From JAAZNO01 sp012798275 (GTDB lineage Bacteria; Chloroflexota; Anaerolineae; B4-G1; SLSP01), in NCBI GenBank assembly GCA_035347995.1, contig DAOPQD010000131.1, forward strand, positions 1 to 7,336: a DNA stretch of 7,336 bases. The letters are read 5' to 3'. Positions 1-5,990 of this stretch are shown in pieces. The translations under genes and the position numbers were made by a program. The notes under the pieces are model-generated. The model was not told where the DNA came from and searched no databases. It worked only from the letters and a program-made list of their open reading frames with translations. Numbering within the stretch: position 1 is the stretch's first letter; every line of letters starts with the position of its first letter.

Positions 1-10
1 GAAAAAATAA

Positions 11-49
11 GGGGTTTTGCAGGCGGGCGTAGCCCGCCTGCAAAACCCC
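11..49 (-). terminator. Perfect 18-bp hairpin with 3-nt loop, terminator-like leftward
   Basis: Arms 11-28 and 32-49 are exact reverse complements around a GTA loop. On the minus strand the stem is followed at once by TTATTTTTTC (10-1), the layout of an intrinsic terminator for leftward transcription. On the plus strand it is followed by ACAAAAG, so it should not terminate rightward reading. No minus-strand gene lies in 1-1322, so a terminator role has no obvious client here. It may instead be a dispersed palindromic element. Confidence 0.5.
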
Positions 50-59
50 ACAAAAGAAG

Positions 60-98
60 GCCCCCTTCCTCCCGCGCCTTGCGCGGGGGGAAGGGGGC
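60..98. repeat. Second near-perfect 18-bp hairpin
   Basis: Arms 60-77 and 81-98 pair over 18 positions with a single T-G wobble (70 with 88) and a CTT loop (78-80). It lies 10 bases after the hairpin at 11-49, with the same stem and loop lengths but unrelated sequence. No T-tract follows on either strand, so it is not a standard terminator. A palindromic intergenic repeat is the most likely reading. Confidence 0.6.
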
Positions 99-111
99 AG
101 GGGATGGGGGG
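85..111 (+). other. G-quadruplex motif
   Basis: Four uninterrupted G-runs of 6, 5, 4 and 6 are separated by the two-base loops AA, CA and AT. This fits a four-tetrad intramolecular quadruplex. The first two runs are also most of the 3' arm of the hairpin at 60-98, so the two structures are mutually exclusive on the same strand. The motif is about 160 bases upstream of the MraY-like start. A regulatory role is inference. Confidence 0.6.
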
Positions 112-186
112 CAAGAGTTGATTCTCAATATTTAGCAATCGCCATGAAATCTTGCGTTTTTTAGTCAGCAGCTGAACAGTTACCAG

Positions 187-266
187 GTGAGTTATGAGTC
201 GTAACCATGCGTAGAGGCTGCGACAACTCTCTACTCACGGCTCACTGATCTCTATTTGCTGAGGAG
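187..266 (+). repeat. Composite leader module upstream of the MraY-like gene
   Basis: This leader contains pieces shared with the repeat at 5288-5504, on the opposite strand but in the same orientation relative to the downstream gene. An 18-base block at 211-228 matches the complement of 5467-5484 at 15 of 18 positions. A 17-base block at 241-257 is an exact reverse complement of 5297-5313. The block at 234-246 (CTCACGGCTCACT) also recurs, complemented, at 2854-2866 in the cysS leader. The module ends in the GAGGAG that serves the gene. I see no convincing -35/-10 pair in 112-273. Confidence 0.6.
261..266 (+). promoter_or_regulatory. Ribosome binding site that sets the TTG start at 274
   Basis: GAGGAG lies 7 bases before TTG at 274-276. 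The upstream in-frame TTG at 256 would place this site inside the gene with nothing suitable ahead of it. The later TTG is therefore preferred. Confidence 0.7.
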
Positions 267-273
267 AACGATC

Positions 274-1323
274 TTGCTGCCCTGGTTGGGAAGTCACCTC
301 GTCCAGTTCTTTGGCCCGTTCCGGCTGTTTACCTCCTATCTCTTTCTGGCTACGGTAGGTACGGCGCTGTCCGCGGCAGCGACCTGGTATCTGCTGCCCC
401 GCCTGTGGGGACGGCTGCCCCGGGATAGGGGACGCGCTAATGCTGTGGGCGCCGAGCAGAGCGTGGGGAAACCGGTCGGCGCAGGGATCATCTTCATGCC
501 GATCTGCGTGTTGGTCTGCCTGCTCGTCCTCCCCTTCGACGGCTGCCGGCTGGAGATCTTCGCTCTGGTGCTGCTGGCCATGGCGGTGGGCTTTGTGGAC
601 GACCGCAAGCCCGGCGGGCTGAGCGAGCTGCAGTTGGGAGTGGCGGACTTCCTCATCGCGTTCCTGGGAGCGCTGGCGATCTCGCACCTGCAGCCGGTGA
701 CGCTGTGGTTGCCGCTGTACAAGCAGCCGTTGACGGTGGCGCCCTGGCTCTTCGTCCCCTTGGGGACGGCGCTGATCTGGCTGGCGATCAACGCCACCAA
801 CTGCACCGATGGCGTGGATGGCCTCTCCGGCAGTCTGGCGGCCCTGGCGTTTGTCTTCCTCGGCGCGATTCTGTACGCTGTTGTGGGACACGTGGACATC
901 TCCCGCTACTTGCTGGTGCCGCACTACGCCGACGGCGCGGATTGGGGCATCATCGCCTTCGTGCTGGTGGGGTCCCTCGCGGGCTACTTGTGGCACAACG
1001 CCCATCCAAGCGCCGTGTTGATGGGCGATGCGGGTTCGCGTCCGATGGGGTTTTTGCTGGGAGTGTTGGTCCTCGCGGCGGGAAATCCCTTCCTCATCAT
1101 CGTCGTGGCCTTCATGGTCCTCGTGGATGGGGCAACCGGGTTGCTCAAGGTGGCGCTGCTGCGCTTCTTCAAGATCGGCATCTTCCGCAACGTGCGCTAT
1201 CCGCTCCACGATCATGTCCGCAAGACGCTGGGATGGTCGAACACGCAGGTGTTGTTGCGTTTTGTGCTGCTCCAGGCGGTGATCACGCCGATCCTGCTGG
1301 TGTTGCTCTTCAAAGTGCGCTGA
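274..1323 (+). CDS. mraY: MraY-like phospho-N-acetylmuramoyl-pentapeptide transferase (GT4 family membrane phosphosugar transferase)
   Basis: This is a 349-residue polytopic membrane protein. The family moves a phospho-sugar from a UDP-activated donor to undecaprenyl phosphate at the inner face of the membrane; for MraY the product is lipid I of peptidoglycan. Visible motifs, counted from TTG at 274, are GKPVGAGIIF (65-74), the Asp pair FVDDRK (107-112), NCTDGVDGL (176-184) and MGDAGS (250-255), all at family spacing. Near the C terminus, PLHDHVRKTLGW (310-321) replaces the canonical PIHHHFE..GW. The canonical GDTGSLALG is here GDAGSRPMG. Length is close to typical MraY (about 320-360). No mur, fts or other dcw genes flank it, and the next gene is convergent. 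MraY is the best call; a paralogue acting on another lipid-linked sugar (WecA-like) is possible, although the PLHDH...GW segment favours MraY. The start is TTG with a good ribosome binding site. Confidence 0.8.
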   Translation: MLPWLGSHLVQFFGPFRLFTSYLFLATVGTALSAAATWYLLPRLWGRLPRDRGRANAVGAEQSVGKPVGAGIIFMPICVLVCLLVLPFDGCRLEIFALVLLAMAVGFVDDRKPGGLSELQLGVADFLIAFLGALAISHLQPVTLWLPLYKQPLTVAPWLFVPLGTALIWLAINATNCTDGVDGLSGSLAALAFVFLGAILYAVVGHVDISRYLLVPHYADGADWGIIAFVLVGSLAGYLWHNAHPSAVLMGDAGSRPMGFLLGVLVLAAGNPFLIIVVAFMVLVDGATGLLKVALLRFFKIGIFRNVRYPLHDHVRKTLGWSNTQVLLRFVLLQAVITPILLVLLFKVR

Positions 1324-1340
1324 AGCAGCGTGTTGATGCC

Positions 1341-1383
1341 CAACGCCAGACCCCGTGACAAGGGTGGGGTCTGGCGTTGTTTT
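1341..1383 (+). terminator. Intrinsic terminator of the MraY-like gene
   Basis: Perfect 14-bp stem (1341-1354 with 1366-1379), loop 1355-1365, followed by TTTT at 1380-1383 and then the T-rich GTGTTG. It begins 17 bases after the stop codon. On the minus strand no T-run follows, so it is unlikely to stop cysS transcription efficiently. It does insulate the convergent pair from rightward read-through. Confidence 0.85.
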
Positions 1384-1422
1384 GTGTTGCGTCGAGGGGA
1401 AAACGCGCGGGAGGGCGCCGGC

Positions 1423-2799
1423 TTAGGCTGCCGGTCGCAGGCGCGGCCCTTGAGGGGTGTCTTCGACGGTGTAGCCCGCCGCTTTGATCTGCTCGCGGAG
1501 GGCGTCGGCTTCTTGCCAGCGGCGGGCGGCGCGCGCGGCCTCGCGTTGTTGCGCCAGGCTCAGAATCTCAGCGGGGATGCTGACTTCCGCCGGTTCCCAT
1601 TCCGCCAGCCGCAGCCCCAACACCTCATCGTATTTGAGCAGGGTGGCCTTTTTCACGGCGTCGGGCAGCGGGCTCTTCACCAGCTCCCACACCAGCGCCA
1701 GCGCGCGCGGCATGTTCAGGTCGTCGTTGATCTCGCGGGTGAAGTCCGCCAGGAAGTCGGGATCTACCTCGCCGGGAGCGCTCCAGCCGTGGCAGGCGGC
1801 GCGCAGACGGTTGAGCGCCGTGCTCGCCGCATCCAGCGCTTCCCAGGTGAAGTTGAGCCGCGCGCGGTAGTGCGCCCCCAGACACATGAAACGGTACGCC
1901 AGGGGATCGTAACCCTCGTCAATGAGCGTCTGCACAATCAGGAAATTGCCCACGGATTTGCCCATGCGCGCGGCATTGATCTGCAGGAAGTAGCCGTGCA
2001 GCCAGAAATTCGCCAGCCGCGTGCCGTAGCAGGCCTCGGTTTGGGCGATCTCGTTGGTGTGATGCACCGGGATGTGATCCTCGCCGCCGCAGTGAATGTC
2101 GAAGAACGGCCCCAGGTATTTGGCGGACATGGCGGAGCATTCGATGTGCCAGCCGGGGAATCCTTTGCCCCAGGGGCTGTCCCATTCCATCTGCCGCTTT
2201 TGGTTCGGTGGGCTGAACTTCCACAGCGCGAAGTCGGTGATGTTGCGCTTCTCGCCCAATTCCACGCGCGAGCCGGCCTGCAGGCCCGCGATGTCCAGCC
2301 GCCCCAGATGGCCGTAGTCCGGCAATTTGGAGGTGTCGAAGTAGATGCCGTCGGCGGTGCGATAGGTGAAGCCGTGCGCCTCGATGCACTGGACCAGCGC
2401 AATCTGTTCCTGGATGTGAGCGGTGGCCTGGCACCAGATCGTCGGCTCCTGGATATTGAGGCGCGCCATGTCCTCGCGGAAAGCCTGGGTGTACATCTCG
2501 GCGATCTCCCACGCCGTCATGCCCGTGCGCTGCGCGCCGAGCTCCATGCGGTCCTCGCCCGTGTCGGCATCGGAGACCAGATGTCCGACGTCGGTGATGT
2601 TCATCACGTGTTTGACGCGGTAGCCGTTGAACTCCAGCACCCGGCGCAGCACGTCCTCGAAGAGGTAGGTGCGTAGATTGCCGATGTGGGCGTAGTTGTA
2701 AACCGTCGGCCCGCAGGTGTAGAGCCCCACCTCGTCGGGCTTGAGCGGCTCGAACTCCCGAATCGAGCGGGTGTAGGTATCGTAGAGTCGCAATTCCAT
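1423..2799 (-). CDS. cysS: Cysteinyl-tRNA synthetase
   Basis: 458 residues, full length for class I CysRS, which charges tRNA-Cys with cysteine using ATP in the cytoplasm. The HIGH motif is present as HIGN (38-41). The zinc ligands expected from the E. coli enzyme are present: C29 (in CGPTVY), C221 (in WHIECSAM), H246 and E250, with the same 25- and 4-residue spacings. The KMSKS loop reads RMGKS (278-282) followed by VGNF, so the first Lys and first Ser are replaced while the second Lys-Ser pair is kept. A DALR-type helical region and a C-terminal tail follow. The ATG start has AGGAGG 6 bases upstream (2806-2811). It lies 82 bases downstream of uvrC on the same strand with no obvious terminator between, so cotranscription is likely. 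Confidence 0.96.
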   Translation of the reverse strand: MELRLYDTYTRSIREFEPLKPDEVGLYTCGPTVYNYAHIGNLRTYLFEDVLRRVLEFNGYRVKHVMNITDVGHLVSDADTGEDRMELGAQRTGMTAWEIAEMYTQAFREDMARLNIQEPTIWCQATAHIQEQIALVQCIEAHGFTYRTADGIYFDTSKLPDYGHLGRLDIAGLQAGSRVELGEKRNITDFALWKFSPPNQKRQMEWDSPWGKGFPGWHIECSAMSAKYLGPFFDIHCGGEDHIPVHHTNEIAQTEACYGTRLANFWLHGYFLQINAARMGKSVGNFLIVQTLIDEGYDPLAYRFMCLGAHYRARLNFTWEALDAASTALNRLRAACHGWSAPGEVDPDFLADFTREINDDLNMPRALALVWELVKSPLPDAVKKATLLKYDEVLGLRLAEWEPAEVSIPAEILSLAQQREAARAARRWQEADALREQIKAAGYTVEDTPQGPRLRPAA

Positions 2800-2836
2800 G
2801 ACATTCCTCCTGATGCAGCGTCGGCAGAGAACGGGA

Positions 2837-2870
2837 AGCCGTGAGCGGTGAATAGTGAGCCGTGAGCGGT
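2837..2870 (-). repeat. Short direct repeats in the uvrC-cysS spacer
   Basis: A 13-base block AGCCGTGAGCGGT occurs at 2837-2849 and again at 2858-2870, 21 bases apart, with a further GTGAGCC at 2855-2861. Read in the cysS direction this gives a run of CTCAC words. CTCACGGCTCACT (complement of 2854-2866) is identical to 234-246 ahead of the MraY-like gene. The block sits between the uvrC stop and the cysS ribosome binding site. Confidence 0.65.
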
Positions 2871-2881
2871 CTTCTCACATC

Positions 2882-4768
2882 TCACAGCTCGGCCTCGTCC
2901 TCCTGCCGCAATTTCTCGAAATACTGTTGAATTACGGTTGCCAGCGTGGTGGAGATGCCGCGGACCTGCGTCAGCTCTTCGATCGAGGCGCTCTGGATGG
3001 CGGCGAGCGAGCCGAAATGGCTGAGCAGCCCCCGGCGTTTGACCGGGCCGATGCCGGGAATCTCATCAAGTTGCGACGCCAGTCCACGCTTCTGGCGACG
3101 CTGCCGGTGATAGGTGATGGCGAAGCGGTGCGCCTCGTCGCGGATGCGGCGCAGCAACAGAATGGCGGGATCGGTGGGTTCCAGCACGAGGGAATGGCTC
3201 TCTCCCGGCTTGAAGAGCTCCTCGTGGCGTTTGGCGAGCCCCACCACTGGCACCTGATCTTGCAGCTCGAAGGCCTGCAGGACTTCCACGGCCACTCCCA
3301 GCTGTCCCTTGCCGCCGTCCACCACCACCAAATCGGGCAATTTGCCCCACCCCTGGCTGCCGCGCGTGCCTTTGAGCTCGCCGGAGGAAACGCGCCGCCA
3401 GCGGTCGAAGCGCCGCATGAGGACTTCCCTCATGCTGGCGAAGTCATCTTGCCCCGTGACCGTCTTGATCTTGAAGCGGCGGTAGTCGCTCTTTTTCGCC
3501 ACGCCGTGCTCGAACACCACCATGCTGCCGACCACTTCGACGCCCTGGGTGGTGGAGATGTCGTAGCACTCGATGCGGACGGGCGCACGGGGAAGGCCCA
3601 GGGCCGTTTGCAATTCCTGCAGCGCCAGCTCGTTGCGGTGTTTGTCCGCCTCCCATTGTGCCTTGAGCATGGTGAGTGTCTCCGTGGCGTTGGTCGCTGC
3701 CAGATCCAGCAGCTCGCGGGCGGCGCCCTCGTGGGGCACGTTGAGGTAGACCACATCGCCGCGTTGGGTGCGCAGCCAGTCCTGCAGCACGGCGGCCTCG
3801 GCGACCTGCGCCGGCAGCAGAATCTCCGGCGGGATGGTGGCCGCGTTGGCGTAGAATTGTTGCAGGAATGCCGTCATGATCTCGTTGTCGTCGGCGCCCG
3901 CGCCCCCTTCCATGACGAAGTATTCCCGTCCCAGCAGTTTGCCGTTGCGGACGAAGAAGACTTCCACACAAGCGTTGCTTTCGTCTCGCGCCAGGGCGAT
4001 CACATCCTGATTGAGCGCGGCGGTGGTGACGATCTTCTGCCGTTCGGTCACCTGTCGCAGGGCGAGCAGCCGATCCCGCACGCGCGCCGCGCGCTCGAAG
4101 TGCAGCGCCTCGGCCGCCTCGCGGATCTGGCGTTCCAGATCGCGCATCACGTTTTCGGTTCGGCCCTCCATGAATTCCGTCAGCTGCGCCAGCATCGTCA
4201 GGTATTCCGTGCGGTCCACCGCGCCGATGCACGGTCCCAGGCAGAGCTTGAGATCGAAGTACAGGCAGGGTTTGGCGTCCGTTCCCGTGATTTCCCGGTC
4301 GCAGGTGCGGTAGGGGAAGAGCCGGCGCAGCAAGTCCAGCGTCTCGCGCAGCGCGCCGGTGGAGGTGTAGGGGCCGAAGTAGCGTCCGCCGTCCTGCTCC
4401 ATGCGGCGCGTGATGAGCACTTTGGGGAAATCCTCGGGGGTGATCTTCAGGTAGGGATAGCGCTTGTCATCTTTGAGGCGCACGTTGAAGCGCGGGCGGT
4501 ATTTCTTGATCAGGTTGGCTTCGAGGATCAGCGCTTCGACTTCTGAATCGGTGATGATCCATTCCAGGCTGGCGATTTCGGCGACGAGACGGCGGGTTTT
4601 GGCGTTTTCCTGCGCCGAGGCGTGAAAATAGGAGCGCACCCGGTTGGCGAGATTGATCGCCTTGCCCACATAGATCACCTGGCCCTTGAGGTTGTGCATC
4701 AAGTACACGCCGGGTTTGGTGGGCAGGGTGGCTAACTGCTGTTCGATGAGTTCCGAAGGCCCTTTCAC
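2882..4768 (-). CDS. uvrC: UvrABC excinuclease subunit C
   Basis: 628 residues, full length. UvrC makes both incisions around a DNA lesion after UvrAB has loaded. Domains in order: GIY-YIG nuclease (about 15-95, GVY 20-22 and YVG 33-35) for the 3' cut; a four-Cys segment C156, C168, C176, C180 with the 12/8/4 spacing known for the UvrC iron-sulfur cluster; the UvrB-interacting UVR helix pair (about 203-238); the RNase H-like nuclease for the 5' cut with D403 (ECYDIS), D484 (VVVDGGKGQ) and H547 (EAHRFA); and a C-terminal double helix-hairpin-helix (about 565-625, IPGIGP and VRGIS). The start is GTG, since the next in-frame Met (residue 24) falls inside the GIY-YIG domain. There is no Shine-Dalgarno sequence; a TATAAT box lies 7 bases upstream of GTG. 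Confidence 0.97.
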   Translation of the reverse strand: MKGPSELIEQQLATLPTKPGVYLMHNLKGQVIYVGKAINLANRVRSYFHASAQENAKTRRLVAEIASLEWIITDSEVEALILEANLIKKYRPRFNVRLKDDKRYPYLKITPEDFPKVLITRRMEQDGGRYFGPYTSTGALRETLDLLRRLFPYRTCDREITGTDAKPCLYFDLKLCLGPCIGAVDRTEYLTMLAQLTEFMEGRTENVMRDLERQIREAAEALHFERAARVRDRLLALRQVTERQKIVTTAALNQDVIALARDESNACVEVFFVRNGKLLGREYFVMEGGAGADDNEIMTAFLQQFYANAATIPPEILLPAQVAEAAVLQDWLRTQRGDVVYLNVPHEGAARELLDLAATNATETLTMLKAQWEADKHRNELALQELQTALGLPRAPVRIECYDISTTQGVEVVGSMVVFEHGVAKKSDYRRFKIKTVTGQDDFASMREVLMRRFDRWRRVSSGELKGTRGSQGWGKLPDLVVVDGGKGQLGVAVEVLQAFELQDQVPVVGLAKRHEELFKPGESHSLVLEPTDPAILLLRRIRDEAHRFAITYHRQRRQKRGLASQLDEIPGIGPVKRRGLLSHFGSLAAIQSASIEELTQVRGISTTLATVIQQYFEKLRQEDEAEL

Positions 4769-4775
4769 AGGTCTG

Positions 4776-4781
4776 ATTATA
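4776..4781 (-). promoter_or_regulatory. -10 box TATAAT immediately before the uvrC GTG
   Basis: A consensus TATAAT read on the minus strand is separated from the GTG start (4768-4766) by exactly 7 bases (CAGACCT). A normal -10 to start-site distance puts transcription initiation at, or one base from, the first base of uvrC. No Shine-Dalgarno sequence is present. The -35 region is weak (around 4799-4804, TGAAAC in the gene direction). This predicts a leaderless mRNA. Confidence 0.65.
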
Positions 4782-4831
4782 CAACAGAACTGGGGAGCGT
4801 TTCACGGCAAAGTGGCTTCTGTAATCAACAA

Positions 4832-4873
4832 GGGGGTGTTTGTGGCAACCTGCATGTTGTCACAAACACCCCC
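4832..4873 (-). terminator. Long hairpin between the proline-rich membrane protein gene and uvrC
   Basis: Arms 4832-4849 and 4856-4873 form an 18-bp stem with one G-T wobble and a six-base loop CTGCAT. It lies 62 bases downstream of the stop of the 5285-4935 gene and upstream of the uvrC promoter. On the minus strand it is followed by TTGTTGATT, a broken T-rich tract. An intrinsic terminator for the upstream gene is the natural reading, though the tract is poor. A dispersed palindromic repeat is the alternative. Confidence 0.6.
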
Positions 4874-4934
4874 TGCTCTTGGATGCGGGCGCCACACTCA
4901 GACGCCCACAATGCCTGACCGACGCGGCCCCGGT

Positions 4935-5285
4935 TTAGATGGTCAGCCGTGGCAGCAACAGGCCCATTGGCTGCTCGAACTCCTGCAGAAGGGTATCGCC
5001 GTTCTGGTACAGGATATAGAACAGGACCCCGCAGCAGCACAGGACCAGTAGCACCCCCACCACGATCAGGACGATGATCAGCGTGGTGTTGTTTTTCTTG
5101 GGGGGCGTGCTGGCGGCGGAGGGATAAGGGCCGCCGGCGGGAGGGGGAGGCGGCGTGGGCATGGGCGCCGGCGTCGGCTCTGCGGCATAGGGCGGCTGTG
5201 AGGGCCACTCCGGCGTGGCATTCTCCTCATCAGGGATGGGATTCGGTAAGGGAAGCGGGTCAGGGACGGTATTGTAAGTCATCAT
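4935..5285 (-). CDS. Small proline-rich single-pass membrane protein, function unknown
   Basis: 116 residues. Residues 1-62 are hydrophilic and proline-rich (PTPPPPPAGG around 44-52) and probably disordered. KK (63-64) is followed by one strong transmembrane segment at about 67-93 containing CCC (83-85), then a short tail of about 23 residues. By the positive-inside rule the proline-rich part is cytoplasmic. Two Met codons open the frame. AAGGAG lies 2 bases before the first and 5 before the second (5282), so initiation at 5282 is slightly better supported. I do not recognise a named family. The architecture resembles the small membrane proteins often found near DUF4190 genes, which is the next gene upstream. 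The upstream spacer carries the composite repeat at 5288-5504. Confidence 0.75.
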   Translation of the reverse strand: MMTYNTVPDPLPLPNPIPDEENATPEWPSQPPYAAEPTPAPMPTPPPPPAGGPYPSAASTPPKKNNTTLIIVLIVVGVLLVLCCCGVLFYILYQNGDTLLQEFEQPMGLLLPRLTI

Positions 5286-5287
5286 TG

Positions 5288-5504
5288 CTCCTTCGAAAAT
5301 AGAGATCAGTGAGTCAGCGAAAAGGCGAATCTGTGAACCTCAGAATCGCTTGCGTGGTAAAGGGTGTGCGAACTAATGAATTCCAGGGCTGATATGCCCC
5401 CCACAACGCGCTTCAACGCGGTTGGTTTGTGTCAGGCTGGGGATTCCATCCCCAGCCAAACGGGGAAGTCGTCGCAACCTCTGCTCACGACTCACATTTT
5501 CCAT
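5288..5504 (-). repeat. Composite intergenic repeat, copy 1
   Basis: This copy fills the spacer between the DUF4190 gene and the proline-rich membrane gene. Aligned with copy 2 (6762-6959), shared blocks include CTCCT-N4-AAAT at the gene-proximal end, GAGTCAGCGAAAA (5311), a CTTGCGTGG-AAAGGGTG block, AATGAATTCC, a 59-base core at 5403-5461 (56 of 59 identical to 6889-6947), and CTCACATTTTC at the far end. Copy 1 has lost the left arm of one hairpin seen in copy 2. It retains an extra segment (5462-5489) that copy 2 lacks, and part of that segment resembles the MraY leader. The gene-proximal edge includes the ribosome binding site. No transposase is present. Confidence 0.8.
5435..5457. repeat. 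Hairpin in repeat copy 1
   Basis: Perfect 9-bp stem GGCTGGGGA / TCCCCAGCC with the loop TTCCA. The same hairpin occurs at 6921-6943 in copy 2, with one pair changed to a wobble and one loop base changed, so pairing is kept. Confidence 0.8.
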
Positions 5505-5515
5505 ATGACATATGG
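5501..5515. repeat. CCATATG-A-CATATGG palindrome
   Basis: Seven-base arms flank a single central A. It lies at the outer edge of repeat copy 1, downstream of the DUF4190 stop. Copy 2 has no equivalent at its edge. It could be a protein binding site or a remnant; nothing in the sequence decides this. Confidence 0.4.
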
Positions 5516-5579
5516 GATCACGAAAACAGCTGATCCAGAATTTGCGTTCTTCGCGGTCGGATTTGTCTCTGCTGTCGTC

Positions 5580-5942
5580 TCAGTGGAGGCCAAAGAGCTG
5601 CGAGCCCGCGTTCAGCTGGTCGCAGAAGGCAAACCCAAAGGGCAGCGAGAACACGCCGATAAACATCAAGAGGCCCAGGCACAGGCCGATGAGGGTGAGC
5701 CCGATGCCGACCCATCCCAGGATGACGCCGGCCTGCGCCAATCCATCGCCGGTGACGGCGCCGTTGCTGTGGGAAATCTCATTTTTGGCAGCGTAGCCCA
5801 GGATCAACCCGGCGATGCTGCCGATGAAGGGCAATACCTGGATTACTCCCAGAATGCCGAGGACCAGGCTGGCAACCGCGGAAACGCTCGTGCGGGTGTA
5901 GCTCGCCGGCTGTTCGTAGTTGGGACCGTAATTTTGCGACAT
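5580..5942 (-). CDS. DUF4190 domain small membrane protein
   Basis: 120 residues. The core SVSAVASLVLGILG ... LPFIGSIAGLILGYAA (about 19-52), then KNEISHSNGAVTGDGLAQAGVILG (53-76), is the recognisable DUF4190 pattern: a glycine-rich hydrophobic hairpin, a polar linker with TGDGLA, and a second hydrophobic span to about residue 98. The family is found in many bacteria and its function is unknown. The C-terminal 22 residues are less conserved-looking. The ATG has GGGAG 4 bases upstream (5947-5951). It starts 48 bases after the stop of the DUF4126 gene on the same strand, so the two may be cotranscribed. A TACAAT at 5966-5971 could give it a promoter of its own, but no good -35 accompanies it. 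Confidence 0.85.
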   Translation of the reverse strand: MSQNYGPNYEQPASYTRTSVSAVASLVLGILGVIQVLPFIGSIAGLILGYAAKNEISHSNGAVTGDGLAQAGVILGWVGIGLTLIGLCLGLLMFIGVFSLPFGFAFCDQLNAGSQLFGLH

Positions 5943-5990
5943 AGTTCTCCCTTTCTCACGATCAGATTGTAAAACCCTCTTTATACTACG

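Noticed and set aside
256..273. Earlier TTG start for the MraY-like gene
   Set aside because: The GAGGAG at 261-266 lies inside that extension and is spaced correctly for TTG at 274; nothing suitable precedes 256.
235..1215. 326-codon minus-strand open frame opposite the MraY-like gene
   Set aside because: It encodes a Q/H/R/E-rich sequence with no family resemblance, opposite a clear polytopic membrane protein.
1330..2676. Long + strand open frame opposite cysS
   Set aside because: It is antisense to a complete CysRS with all motifs. It is a low-complexity H/Q/R/V-rich translation typical of the complement of a GC-rich gene.
2855..4546. 563-codon + strand open frame opposite uvrC
   Set aside because: It is antisense to a full-length UvrC with intact domains, has no plausible ribosome binding site, and has shadow-like composition.
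5364..5972. + strand frame through the repeat and opposite the DUF4190 gene
   Set aside because: Its NAVGLCQAGDSIPSQT peptide comes from the intergenic repeat (also readable at 6826-7074), and the rest is antisense to DUF4190.
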